From Planctobacterium marinum (lineage in GTDB: Bacteria > Pseudomonadota > Gammaproteobacteria > Enterobacterales > Alteromonadaceae), in the NCBI RefSeq assembly GCF_020687805.1, contig NZ_JAJEWQ010000008.1, positions 69,262 through 133,261 on the forward strand: a stretch of DNA of 64,000 nt, written 5' to 3'. Shown piece by piece: positions 35,111-44,144 of this stretch; position 1 is the stretch's first letter; every line of letters begins with the position of its first letter. A program made the translations under genes and the position numbers. The notes under the pieces are model-generated. The model ran no database searches and was not told where the DNA came from. It saw nothing but the letters and a program-made list of their open reading frames with translations.

Positions 35111-35293
35111 ATGTTAACTTTTGAGCAGGCGTTTAGGATGAATAGCTTCAACATTTCGAAATCAATGATAACCACCTGGTTATGGATGCTGGATAAATCA
35201 GAGGATGAGCGCCTGGCGAAGCAGGCACACTCGTTGTTGTTGAAACTCTTTCCCAGTATACAGGACGCCCGTCGTTATACGACGGAACCCTGA
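35111..35293 (+). CDS. Small hypothetical protein
   Basis: About 60 residues starting at ATG 35111, with GAAAGGCG about ten bases before. The sequence is plausible as a small helical protein (ISKSMITTWLWMLDKSEDERLAKQAHSLLLKLFPS) but matches no family I know. It could be a chance frame. Confidence 0.4.
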   Translation: MLTFEQAFRMNSFNISKSMITTWLWMLDKSEDERLAKQAHSLLLKLFPSIQDARRYTTEP

Positions 35294-35345
35294 CCTCAGA
35301 CTTGTCATGTGTATTTGGGTAGCCAGGCTGACAGCTTAAGTAAGG

Positions 35346-35648
35346 CTAATTGCCCTTTTGTGGTTGGCCCTGGGCCTGCATTCTGTTGACCATATCTTTA
35401 GCCGCAGCATTGGCAGCAGCCCGTTGTGCGGCGGTTGTACATTGTTTTACCGGCAGTCTGGACCCGGTGACGGTGATATTTTTACATTCGAAGCCCAGGC
35501 GTTGCTTTTGTTCTTCACTGAGACACTCGGGAAGTTGTTTATTTTCCTGACATTGGTTGATTTGCGCCAGTTCTGTGGAGTTGGAACTGCAACCGCTTAC
35601 CAGCACAAAAACCAGACTGGCAACGATTGAATAGCGGCGATTTACCAT
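35346..35648 (-). CDS. Small lipoprotein with a VTGSR motif
   Basis: 100 residues from an ATG at 35648 preceded by AAGGAG. The N terminus is a lipoprotein signal with lipobox LVSGC, so the mature protein starts with a lipidated cysteine. The mature part has four more cysteines and the stretch NITVTGSRLPVKQC. No function is known. It lies 56 bases after the large TonB-dependent receptor gene on the same strand and may be cotranscribed; the receptor itself starts with a similar KIAVTGSRIQ segment. Confidence 0.72.
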   Translation of the reverse strand: MVNRRYSIVASLVFVLVSGCSSNSTELAQINQCQENKQLPECLSEEQKQRLGFECKNITVTGSRLPVKQCTTAAQRAAANAAAKDMVNRMQAQGQPQKGN

Positions 35649-35704
35649 CGATTTCTCCTTTTTATTGCAAACTGAAAAAGCCACCCGAAGGTGGCCTGAT
35701 CGCA

Positions 35705-38569
35705 TTAGAAGCTCACATTGACACCGGCAAAGATGTATCTTCCCATGGCGTCGAACGGGCCAGGAAAGGTATTGCCATTACCGATACCTGATGGCGTGTT
35801 AGGTACGATAGGTGGCTCTTTGTCCAGCAGGTTGTTGATGCCGAAACGCAGCCCGGTACTGTCTGTTACTTGCCAGGTGGAGGCAATATCCAGGTAGTTT
35901 TGTGCAGACAACGTAGTCGGTCCATCGTTCAGCTCGTCAGTTTCGCCAAAGTGACGCCAGGTCGCAGTAATTGCCGCATCCCATGGGGTTTCCCAGGTCA
36001 CTTTCAGGTTGTGTCTCAGATCGGGGGTAGGGGCACCACAGGTTGAACGATCCCAGTAACCTTTACATTCAACCACCGGAGCGTCCGGAGTGGATTTTTG
36101 ATCCCATTTTGTCAAATAGGTACCCACCAGGTTGATCTTCACGGCGCCCATATCGTCCAGTTCAAAGCGATAAGAGGCATCAAAATCAATTCCCGAGGTT
36201 TCAAAGAAGCCGATGTTGATATCGGTGGCCACAATATTGTCGTTGCCAATCCACAACGTACCTCGGCCTGGGTCTCGATTGATAAGGCTACAGAATTCAT
36301 CGGCACCGGTGAAGGCACATTGATCCAGAATAAAGCGCTCCGGTACATTGGCAATGGCACCTTGCACGTCAATGTTAAAGTAATCCAGTGCCAAATCGAA
36401 TCCGGGCAAAAATTCCGGCGCTAAAATCAAACCAAAAGAGACCGTATCGGATTCTTCCGGCTCCAGATCCGGATTACCGCCGGTTATGGAGTTATACTGG
36501 CCCGCCGGATTATCAGCGATATTGCCGTATTGTGCCTGGGTTACTCCGGTATTGGCGCATTGTTCAAAGGTATACAAGGGGGTTGTTCCGGCACAGGGGT
36601 CCTCGTTCATGTTGTATAAACCCAGTGATTGTGGACGGAATAAATCGCGCACATTACCGGCTCTGACGGCATGCTGGAAGCTGCCTCTGAAGCGAACCTG
36701 TTCGTTTACCTGCCAGTCAGCGGCGTATTTGTAGGTGTTGGTGCTTTGTCCGGTGGAATAATCTGAATAGCGATAGGCCAGGTCCAGGGTGATTTGGTCA
36801 GCAAAAGCGACATCTTCCAGAAGCGGCACACTCAGTTCAGTGAACAGTTCATCAACGTCATATTCGCCAAACACCGCCGCTGTGGGACCGCCCTGGCCAG
36901 CACCGTCGCCTGACTGGAAAGCTGCATCGGGATCGAATTCCAGTGATTCTTCCCGGTGTTCCAGCCCCAGCACTACACTGACTCCGTTGGTATTGCCCGG
37001 CATTTTTACGCCATAACTGGTGAGATCGCCCGATACATAACCACTGATCTGTTTGGTGACGGTATTGCCCTTTGATACCAGTGGCAGGTTCAGATACGCC
37101 AGTGCCGCATCAGTAACGCCACCTGTGGTGAAGATATTGTAAGGCACACAGTTAAGATCCGTACCATCAAGAACCGACTGGCACACAGGTTCGCCGGTGT
37201 TGGGATCGGTGACGACGTTAAGGGCACGGGTCAGATTGGTAATTGACAGATCATTTTTATACAACTGACTGAACGTCACTGAACCATAGTTGGCAAAGAT
37301 GTCATAATTCCAGTTATCACCTAAATAGCCTCGAGCACCGATGACGCCGCGAAACGAAGTGTGTCGCAAATCATCCAGGCGCTGTCCGCCTTCGACGTTG
37401 CGCTTTCCGACAAACGCATTGACCACATCATCCTGATCAAACCCGCGTTGCGCACACAACATGTCAAATTGCTGTTCGGACAATAGTGGGTTGTTACAGT
37501 TTAAGGTACTGGTGACAAAAAATGCGCCTGAGGGTGCCACACCAGCAACACTGCGGTCGTCCATAAAGTTCACTTCGGCATAGATATCCAGCTTTTCGTT
37601 GAGTTCATAGTGTCCAAATGCACCAAATGTTTTGCGTTCATCCGGGCGCTGGTAATAACTTACTTCCGCATAGTTGTATGTTTCACCATTGCGGTTGAGG
37701 AACTGATCACCGGAAACGATAAAGTCATAGCTGGAAAAGTCAGTTACGCGACCTTCCGCGATAGTACCTGAACCAACACAACCATTGGGTACACCACTGA
37801 TGGCACAATGGGCGTAATCCCGATCCCCCTGAACGACCGCACCCACGTCACGCACGGTGGCGTACAGGGTGACATTGCCTTTACCATCAGCGGTATTGGC
37901 ACCCAGAATAATACTGAAGTCGTGGGTTTTGCCATCCGTGACACTGCCATTCGGTGCATTGAAATTCGCATCGGCATTGAGTTGTTGCAGGCGGTCATTA
38001 TCATTGTTGTGCTGATTGAAACTGTATTGGTAGTCGAGACTGACGCCTTCAAAATCCTCTTTCAGAATAAAGTTCACCACACCAGCTATTGCGTCAGAAC
38101 CATAAGTGGCTGATGCACCACCGGTAAGAATCTCTACGCGTTCCACCAGTGCGGCGGGTATCTGATTGATATCTGCTCCGATACCACCGGCTTGCGGCGA
38201 GCCCGCTGGCAGTCGACGACCGTTTAGCAAGGTTAAGGTACGGGTGGACCCCAGGTTACGCAAATCTACGGTGGCTGTTCCGGTGGCGCCATTGGCAATG
38301 GCCGAGGTTTGGGCCGCAAAAATCTGCGGCATATCATTTAATAAGTCTTCTATTCGCGTGACACCGGAAATAGCAATATCCTCGGAAGATATTTCCGTTA
38401 CCGGGCTGGTGCTGACCAGATTACTGCGTTGAATCCGGGATCCGGTCACCGCGATTTTTTCCACCTGGTCCGCGCTGTCAGGTGATTCCTGAGCAAGTGT
38501 AGGGGAGCAAAAGGCACCACCCATAAGGGCAACGGCCAGTGCTGTCGTTAGTTTATTGTACTTAAACAT
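35705..38569 (-). CDS. Large TonB-dependent receptor
   Basis: 954 residues. A signal peptide (LTTALAVALMGGAFCSPTLAQ) is followed by EKIAVTGSRIQRSN (TonB-box region), a plug domain with VDLRNLGSTRTLTLLNGRRLPAG and LVERVEILTGGASATYGSDAIAGVVNFIL, and a long barrel ending GRYIFAGVNVSF with a terminal phenylalanine. This is the large VTGSRI-type receptor common in Alteromonadales, Xanthomonadales and Caulobacterales, often for carbohydrates or peptides. The substrate is unknown. A 14-bp palindrome at 38597-38610 lies just upstream of the start codon. Confidence 0.9.
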   Translation of the reverse strand: MFKYNKLTTALAVALMGGAFCSPTLAQESPDSADQVEKIAVTGSRIQRSNLVSTSPVTEISSEDIAISGVTRIEDLLNDMPQIFAAQTSAIANGATGTATVDLRNLGSTRTLTLLNGRRLPAGSPQAGGIGADINQIPAALVERVEILTGGASATYGSDAIAGVVNFILKEDFEGVSLDYQYSFNQHNNDNDRLQQLNADANFNAPNGSVTDGKTHDFSIILGANTADGKGNVTLYATVRDVGAVVQGDRDYAHCAISGVPNGCVGSGTIAEGRVTDFSSYDFIVSGDQFLNRNGETYNYAEVSYYQRPDERKTFGAFGHYELNEKLDIYAEVNFMDDRSVAGVAPSGAFFVTSTLNCNNPLLSEQQFDMLCAQRGFDQDDVVNAFVGKRNVEGGQRLDDLRHTSFRGVIGARGYLGDNWNYDIFANYGSVTFSQLYKNDLSITNLTRALNVVTDPNTGEPVCQSVLDGTDLNCVPYNIFTTGGVTDAALAYLNLPLVSKGNTVTKQISGYVSGDLTSYGVKMPGNTNGVSVVLGLEHREESLEFDPDAAFQSGDGAGQGGPTAAVFGEYDVDELFTELSVPLLEDVAFADQITLDLAYRYSDYSTGQSTNTYKYAADWQVNEQVRFRGSFQHAVRAGNVRDLFRPQSLGLYNMNEDPCAGTTPLYTFEQCANTGVTQAQYGNIADNPAGQYNSITGGNPDLEPEESDTVSFGLILAPEFLPGFDLALDYFNIDVQGAIANVPERFILDQCAFTGADEFCSLINRDPGRGTLWIGNDNIVATDINIGFFETSGIDFDASYRFELDDMGAVKINLVGTYLTKWDQKSTPDAPVVECKGYWDRSTCGAPTPDLRHNLKVTWETPWDAAITATWRHFGETDELNDGPTTLSAQNYLDIASTWQVTDSTGLRFGINNLLDKEPPIVPNTPSGIGNGNTFPGPFDAMGRYIFAGVNVSF

Positions 38570-39015
38570 GTGTTTCTCCTGGGTACCGATGCCAGTTGCA
38601 ATACATTGCAGCGGGCATTGGCACGTGTCTTTATGATTATTTTTGGACGAATCCAGTGAGCAAAATTAAGCCCCCGGCATTTCCCCCGCTAGCTGTGATC
38701 CACTGGCTGGCAGGATCAGGGGGTGATTGGGAGGAAAGCGAATTTCAGTGGGTTTGAATAATCTGCAGCAGCCCAATACAGGGGTGAGATGGCAGTAATA
38801 CGGGATGTGGTGTGAAAGGGAGGTAGCGCGGTATAAGCTGGCGGAAAAGCCTTTTGAAAGGCAGGAAATGACAGGCTGACAGCAAACTTACGGTTTAAAA
38901 AATGGGCGAAAGGTGCCGCTATGGTATGGATTTTCGAGTGGGGTAAAGTGTGGATATTTGCGTCAGGTAGCGGGTAACGTAATAATGCTTGTTTGATTAA
39001 CACTTCACCGATTTG
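38570..39015. other. Divergent promoter region between the large receptor and LytS-like genes
   Basis: 446 bases. The palindrome TGCAATACATTGCA at 38597-38610, nested within TGCCA/TGGCA arms, is the only structure recognised. A 95-codon frame on the minus strand (38716-39003) has no ribosome site and an unlikely composition. Confidence 0.4.
38597..38610. promoter_or_regulatory. Palindrome in the leader of the large receptor gene
   Basis: TGCAAT-AC-ATTGCA, perfect 6-bp arms, 28 bases before the start codon, flanked by TGCCA and TGGCA. It could be an operator or an mRNA hairpin; no known regulator is assigned. Confidence 0.4.
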
Positions 39016-40104
39016 ATGTACCGACGATTTTTATCACATATTCCCGGACGGGCCTTTTTTCTCACCAATACCCTGGTATGGTTGGGCGTAAACAGTATCG
39101 CATCCTGGCTATCTTACTCCAGACAACTGAATGCCGGGCAGGAAGCCAGTTACCTGCATACCTGGCTGGAGTTTATTCCCTGGTGGGGCAACTTTATCTG
39201 GTTTGCGCCTGTGGTAGCGGCGTGTGTAGCCATGATGCCGGAGCGGCAAAATAAGCGTTGGTTGTCTGTTGTTGATAACATCCTGTTGTTTTTCGCTACG
39301 ATGCCCATGTACTGGGTGATGTCGGTGCTGACGGCAACCCTGATGCGTTTTGGAAATTTGCATTGGGAAAGCATTGCACAGCTGTTACCGATATTACTCA
39401 CCGGCCCCTTTTATTTTGACATTATAGTTTACGTCTCTGTTGTGTGTATCGCCTATACGCGCAAGTATGAGGCTCGCGCCGCCGATGAACAAAAGCGCAA
39501 TCGCGAACTGGCTCACCTGCTATTACAAACTGAGTTGGACGCCCTGAAAGCGCAACTTAATCCTCACTTTTTGTTTAATACACTGAACAGTATTGCCAGC
39601 CTGATCCGACTGCAGGACAAAGCCAAAGCATTGCTGGCTTTGAGCGAATTGAGCCAGATGCTGAGAAAAGTGCTCGAACATCAGAATAACGAAATGACAC
39701 CCTTGTCTCAGGAAGTGGAGTTTATTAAAAGTTATCTCACCATTCAGCAGATGCGATTTGTCAATAAATTGCAGGTTGAGCTGGAAGTAGCCGATGAGTG
39801 CCTGCAGTACGATGTGCCTTTTATGTTGTTACAGCCACTGGTGGAAAACGCAGTGCAACACGGCTCACAATTAGAGTCTGACGAAAATCTGATCCAACTG
39901 TCTATCACGCAGCAGGGTGATGAGTTACTGGTGCGATTGCGCAACAAGTTTATTCCTGACAGTCCGCATAAGGGGTTTGGTATCGGCATAGAAAACAGCC
40001 GCAAGCGTCTGAGCCGGATATATGGCGATGAGTTTTTATTGCAGTTAAGGCAATGCCGAGACGGTTACTTTGAAACCCTGGTGCGCCTGCCTACGGGAGA
40101 ATAG
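39016..40104 (+). CDS. LytS/YehU-type sensor histidine kinase
   Basis: 362 residues. Four hydrophobic segments in the first 150 residues (for example GNFIWFAPVVAACVAMM and ILLTGPFYFDIIVYVSVVCIA), a short coiled coil, then the His_kinase domain with LNPHFLFNTLNSIASLI (phospho-histidine in PHFLFN) and an HATPase end with LLQPLVENAVQHG and GFGIGIENSRKRL. It is one base from the LytTR regulator gene that follows, which is its probable partner. The stimulus is unknown. The ATG at 39016 is preferred over a TTG one codon earlier. Confidence 0.9.
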   Translation: MYRRFLSHIPGRAFFLTNTLVWLGVNSIASWLSYSRQLNAGQEASYLHTWLEFIPWWGNFIWFAPVVAACVAMMPERQNKRWLSVVDNILLFFATMPMYWVMSVLTATLMRFGNLHWESIAQLLPILLTGPFYFDIIVYVSVVCIAYTRKYEARAADEQKRNRELAHLLLQTELDALKAQLNPHFLFNTLNSIASLIRLQDKAKALLALSELSQMLRKVLEHQNNEMTPLSQEVEFIKSYLTIQQMRFVNKLQVELEVADECLQYDVPFMLLQPLVENAVQHGSQLESDENLIQLSITQQGDELLVRLRNKFIPDSPHKGFGIGIENSRKRLSRIYGDEFLLQLRQCRDGYFETLVRLPTGE

Positions 40105-40105
40105 C

Positions 40106-40864
40106 ATGAAAGTACTGATAGTCGATGATGAACAACTATCTCAACAAAACTTACAGGTGTTGTTGCAGGACAGGCCTGAAATCACCGACATTGCGGTGGC
40201 CGGAAACGGCGCACAGGCACTGACCCTGTTCAGAGAACTACAGCCAGATATGGTGTTTTTAGACATAGAAATGCCGGGTAAATCTGGTCTTGAAGTGGCC
40301 AAAGAAATCGGTGAGCAGTGTGTTGTGGTGTTTGTTACGGCTTACGATCAGTATGCTATCAGCGCGTTCGAACTCAACGCTATCGATTACTTATTAAAAC
40401 CCTTTGATGACAACCGTTTTGAAAAGGCCCTGGAGCGGGCCAAATTACAGTGTCAGAAATATACCCAGAGAATTAACTACAGTGAACTGGGGGAGCTATT
40501 TGATGCGATGCAAGAGGAACGTCAGCAACGTTTTAAAAGTCGTATTGTTATCAAAGACTTAAAACGCATTCGATTGGTAAACGTTTGTGATGTCAATTAC
40601 ATTCTTGGTGCCGGGAATTACGTAGAAATTCATCTGAACAACGGTCAGCAATTTCTGCACCGCGAAGCCATGAATGGCATCGAAAACCAGCTAAGTCCCA
40701 GGGAGTTTATCCGGGTACATCGCTCTTCAATTGTGCGAATTTCCTATATCAGTGAATTGTTACCCAATGAGCGCGGTGACTATAAAGTTAAATTGCGGGA
40801 CGGCCTGGAGCTGACGGTGTCCCGCGCCAATAAGCACAAAGTCTTGTCCTTTGTCGAAGCCTAA
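40106..40864 (+). CDS. LytTR-family response regulator
   Basis: 252 residues: receiver with VDDEQ near residue 6 and phospho-acceptor D53 in MVFLDIEMPGKS, Lys in LLKPF, then a LytTR DNA-binding domain (about 145-250) with NYILGAGNYVEIHLNNG, FIRVHRSSIVRISYI and LTVSRANKHKVL. Partner of the LytS-type kinase directly upstream. The last four bases overlap the end of the convergent serine hydrolase gene. Confidence 0.92.
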   Translation: MKVLIVDDEQLSQQNLQVLLQDRPEITDIAVAGNGAQALTLFRELQPDMVFLDIEMPGKSGLEVAKEIGEQCVVVFVTAYDQYAISAFELNAIDYLLKPFDDNRFEKALERAKLQCQKYTQRINYSELGELFDAMQEERQQRFKSRIVIKDLKRIRLVNVCDVNYILGAGNYVEIHLNNGQQFLHREAMNGIENQLSPREFIRVHRSSIVRISYISELLPNERGDYKVKLRDGLELTVSRANKHKVLSFVEA

Positions 40865-42162
40865 TTTTCCCCTTTAAGTGGAGCGCTCAGACTCTGATCC
40901 TTTGATGTACGCGACAAGATAAATGTGCGGGCCAGCGGAAAGGAGATCCTGCCGAAGTCCCAGAAGGTTTCTGTTTTGCTGTTAATGTTCACGGCAATGG
41001 CCATCCTGTATTGTGGGATCACCATGAGCCAGCTTTGGGAGCCTCTGGATACACCGCCGTGATTGGCAATTTTTACTTTGCCAATGCCTTCGCCCAGATC
41101 GCTGTCATGAACCCGCCAGCCAATCGCGTAGTGCTGTTCGTTAACGTCGCCGTTGTTAAGTGTCTGAGGTGTCCAGAAAGCGGCGCGAACCGGTTCAGAT
41201 ATAAAATCGTTGTTGATAAATCCACTGCCCAATTTGACCAGGTCTGAGGGCGTGGAAATAAAACCGCCACCCGCCAGCCGATGGCTCAGATCGACGTCGC
41301 GCCATGGGCGAACTCTGGGCAGACTTTCATCCTCGCGCCAATAAAAGGTTGCCAGATTGGCGGCTTCCTGTTCGGCGTGCACACTCACCGTTGTCGGTGT
41401 GGTATGGACCATCGCCAGCGGTTTTAAAACCGCTTCCTGCATTAAGGTTTGATAGGGTTTACCACCGGTTTCCTGCAAAACGGCACTGAGCAGGACGGTG
41501 CCATAACTGGAGTAACTGAAATCTTCTCCGGGAGAAAACAACATGTCACTGTCATCAAACAATGCGACTGCATCCAGTACATCGCGGTAGGAACTATTGA
41601 GTGCAATGCTGCGATACAGGCCAATGGTTTCGGTGTTTTCTTTGTAGTGGGGCAAACCTGCCGTGTGGGAGGCCAGTTGCCTGGGCGTGATGTTTTGCCA
41701 GTGAGGGTTGCGACTGCCCAGGGTTAACTGATTTAGTGGCGTATCCAGTGTCAGTTTTTCATCCTGAACCATACGCGCAAACAGGGTGGCGGTTAACGCT
41801 TTCGAGGTGCTGCCAATGCGAAACTGACTGTCGGGAGTAAGAGGGCGGTTGTCGGCAATATCTGCCCAACCTGCGGTACCGGCCCAGACAACTTCACCAT
41901 CAATCGCGACGGCAGCAGATATGCCTGGTGTATTGATTTTTTGGCGATGCGCCTTGAGTAAAGTTAAGGCACTTTCGGCGGCCTGTTGATATTCCGCCTG
42001 ATGTACTTCGTTGCGGGAGGGAATGTCCTGGGGAATATCCACATAGCCCCAAAACGGCATTGGGACTTTTCCTCTGTGGGCATAAAACTGATAAACGGGT
42101 TCGCCTAAATATAACCCTGCTACTAACAGCAGGGCGATAACTAAGAATATTTTTTTGAGCAT
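40861..42162 (-). CDS. Serine hydrolase of the beta-lactamase/class C family
   Basis: 433 residues with one N-terminal membrane anchor or signal (IFLVIALLLVAGLYLG). The catalytic SxxK is S118-T-S-K121 in RIGSTSKALTA; the second motif lies in FSYSSYGTVLL (Tyr-x-Ser), and NHGGVSRGSQSW supplies the third (HxG type). These are penicillin-binding-protein-like esterases/peptidases, not necessarily beta-lactamases. It faces the LytS/LytTR pair tail to tail. Function is unknown. Confidence 0.87.
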   Translation of the reverse strand: MLKKIFLVIALLLVAGLYLGEPVYQFYAHRGKVPMPFWGYVDIPQDIPSRNEVHQAEYQQAAESALTLLKAHRQKINTPGISAAVAIDGEVVWAGTAGWADIADNRPLTPDSQFRIGSTSKALTATLFARMVQDEKLTLDTPLNQLTLGSRNPHWQNITPRQLASHTAGLPHYKENTETIGLYRSIALNSSYRDVLDAVALFDDSDMLFSPGEDFSYSSYGTVLLSAVLQETGGKPYQTLMQEAVLKPLAMVHTTPTTVSVHAEQEAANLATFYWREDESLPRVRPWRDVDLSHRLAGGGFISTPSDLVKLGSGFINNDFISEPVRAAFWTPQTLNNGDVNEQHYAIGWRVHDSDLGEGIGKVKIANHGGVSRGSQSWLMVIPQYRMAIAVNINSKTETFWDFGRISFPLARTFILSRTSKDQSLSAPLKGEN

Positions 42163-42256
42163 TGTGAATCCTGAATTGAATACATGGTTAATGTGATTCA
42201 GGGTATAAGGCTGAAAATGGGCAGTCTTATCAGAAATAAAAAATGCTGATCATTTT

Positions 42257-43420
42257 TTAAAATTGCGCACGAAATTCCGAGGGTGTCATTCCCTGTTGTT
42301 GTTTAAAGGACCGATTGAAGGACGCAACAGAGTTATAGCCGGTTTCCAGTGCAATGGTGAGGATCGGGTCTTTTTTACGGGCAGGGTCACGAAGTTTGGC
42401 GCACACTGCAGGAATGCGGTAACTGTTCACAAACTGAGAAAAGTTGTCAAACCCCATTTCCCGGTTAATTAAGGCGCGCAATTGGTGTTCCGGTAGTTGT
42501 AAAGCTGAAGCCAGTTTGCCAACAGAAACATCGTGTTGAGTATAAAAACCGCCCTGCATAGTATCTACCAGACGCTGAATCTCCGGGGACAAAACTGTTG
42601 GCGATGTTTCTTCTGAGGGGGGACTATCAGCTGCCAAATTGATAACTGACTGGTGGTCATTATCTGTGGTGACATGGGGGTTATCGCTTTCCCGGCGGAA
42701 CTGTCGCCACACTAAAACACTGATAAAGCAACAGGCCAGGATGGCGTTACCGAGACTAAAAATCACATTGTCCCGAAGATGGCTGTCGGTAAGTTCCAGC
42801 AGCGTTAATCCCAGCATATAAGCACTGATAGTGGCGATCATTAGGCGCCGGAACAGTCGGCGGCGCTCCACCAGATCATCCTGGTAACCGCGTATACTAT
42901 CCAGCAAAATGGCGCAGAGTAGCAAAAAGCCCACAAGGTGATTGATATCGTGCAGCAGGTGATTACCGTCATAACCAAAAAACAGAACCACCAGAGCCAT
43001 GAGCCATGTCAGGGCAATGATCTGCAGCGCCAGCGGTAAGGCCTGCCATAAGGATTTACCGTAAACGCTAAACCAGTAGTAATTGAGTAAGGCGAAGGCG
43101 GTTAGATCGGTGATCAGCAACAATGGCGGGCGCAACCAGCCATAATGGTGATTGCTCACCGGGGCCGTAAGTGCAAGGTAGGCAATCACACACAACATCA
43201 CGCTGGTTTTGGCCATCCAGGCGGCACTGCGGATGGCGTGTCGCTGGGCAAAGATTAAACTTGTAAGTTGTCCGACCGCCAGGGCCCTGAGAATAATGTC
43301 AGCCAGTTGCCAGCCGGAAAATGTGATCACAATAGTCCTGGCGCCGTAAAAGTGATTAGTGAATTCATATTCAGCAGCGGGCTGAAAGGTGGAGAGCAGA
43401 GCCGCTGCTTTGCTCCCCAT
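42257..43420 (-). CDS. Membrane-anchored AraC-family transcriptional regulator
   Basis: 387 residues. The first 230 hold six to seven hydrophobic helices (for example VMLCVIAYLALTA, LIIALTWLMALVVLFFG-type segments and NHLVGFLLLCAILLD). The last 100 residues form an AraC/XylS double helix-turn-helix: VSVGKLASALQLPEHQLRALINREMG and ILTIALETGYNSVASFNRSFKQQQGMTPSEFR. A membrane sensor joined to a DNA-binding domain suggests direct one-component signalling. It lies 6 bases after dsbA on the same strand, so it is probably cotranscribed with it. Confidence 0.87.
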   Translation of the reverse strand: MGSKAAALLSTFQPAAEYEFTNHFYGARTIVITFSGWQLADIILRALAVGQLTSLIFAQRHAIRSAAWMAKTSVMLCVIAYLALTAPVSNHHYGWLRPPLLLITDLTAFALLNYYWFSVYGKSLWQALPLALQIIALTWLMALVVLFFGYDGNHLLHDINHLVGFLLLCAILLDSIRGYQDDLVERRRLFRRLMIATISAYMLGLTLLELTDSHLRDNVIFSLGNAILACCFISVLVWRQFRRESDNPHVTTDNDHQSVINLAADSPPSEETSPTVLSPEIQRLVDTMQGGFYTQHDVSVGKLASALQLPEHQLRALINREMGFDNFSQFVNSYRIPAVCAKLRDPARKKDPILTIALETGYNSVASFNRSFKQQQGMTPSEFRAQF

Positions 43421-43426
43421 CGGGGA

Positions 43427-44050
43427 TTAATCGAGAGTGCTTAACCAGACAACCAGGTCAACGATATCATCAGCGCTCATACCTCTGGCGAAGGTCGCCT
43501 GGTATTTGCCATTGACAATAAAGTTGGGCACACCGCTCACATGTCTGCGAAACTCCTGCACGGTATTGTTGTTTTTCTTGAATTGTCCGTTTACTGCAAA
43601 ACTCTTGTAAGCCTTGTTAAACTCCTCTTCGGATACACCGATTTGTGCAAAAATCTTTTGCAAATCTTCCGTGCCGGCTATCAGTTTGCGGCTTTTGTGA
43701 ATATGTTCGAAAATGGCCATTATGGCTTCCTGCTCTTTATCCAGAGTGCGTCCTACCATCATGGCTTTAGTGGCTGCATCCTGTACATCGGGTCCGGCAG
43801 AGCCCATAAAATTGACGTGTACTTTTTCAAATTTTACATCTTTGCTTTTTTTCGCCTTCATCTGTTCTACCAGAGGCTCAAAGTTGTAGCAGTGAGGGCA
43901 CCAGAAGGAAAAGAACTCGGTGATGTTTTTATCTTCAGAGGCTTCTTCTGCAATCACTTTATAGTGAGTGCCCTCTTTCCATAACTCCTGTGCCTGAAGG
44001 TTAAATGCCATCAGACAGGTTACAAACATCAATCCTAAAAACTTTTTCAT
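43427..44050 (-). CDS. dsbA: Thiol:disulfide interchange protein DsbA
   Basis: 207 residues: signal peptide (LGLMFVTCLMAFNLQAQ), thioredoxin fold with helical insert, active site CPHC in FFSFWCPHCYNFEP and the cis-proline loop VSGVPNFIVNGKY. This is the periplasmic oxidase that forms disulfides and is reoxidised by DsbB. In E. coli it is directly downstream of srkA; here a BtuB-like receptor gene lies between them. Confidence 0.94.
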   Translation of the reverse strand: MKKFLGLMFVTCLMAFNLQAQELWKEGTHYKVIAEEASEDKNITEFFSFWCPHCYNFEPLVEQMKAKKSKDVKFEKVHVNFMGSAGPDVQDAATKAMMVGRTLDKEQEAIMAIFEHIHKSRKLIAGTEDLQKIFAQIGVSEEEFNKAYKSFAVNGQFKKNNNTVQEFRRHVSGVPNFIVNGKYQATFARGMSADDIVDLVVWLSTLD

Positions 44051-44144
44051 TAGTAATACACCTGATTATTTATTCTGTAAAAGAGTACCACAACGGATTC
44101 ACCGGAGTGAACCCGTCAGGGACTCAGAGTGTAGATTATTTACT

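Noticed and set aside
38716-39003. A 95-codon minus-strand frame in the region between the large receptor and the LytS-like gene
   Set aside because: It is rich in residues typical of chance translation, with no ribosome site, and runs up to the start of a real gene.
40861-42162. A true class C beta-lactamase
   Set aside because: The SxxK motif is present, but the second motif lacks the Tyr-x-Asn form and the gene is linked to a two-component system; a general serine hydrolase is the safer call.
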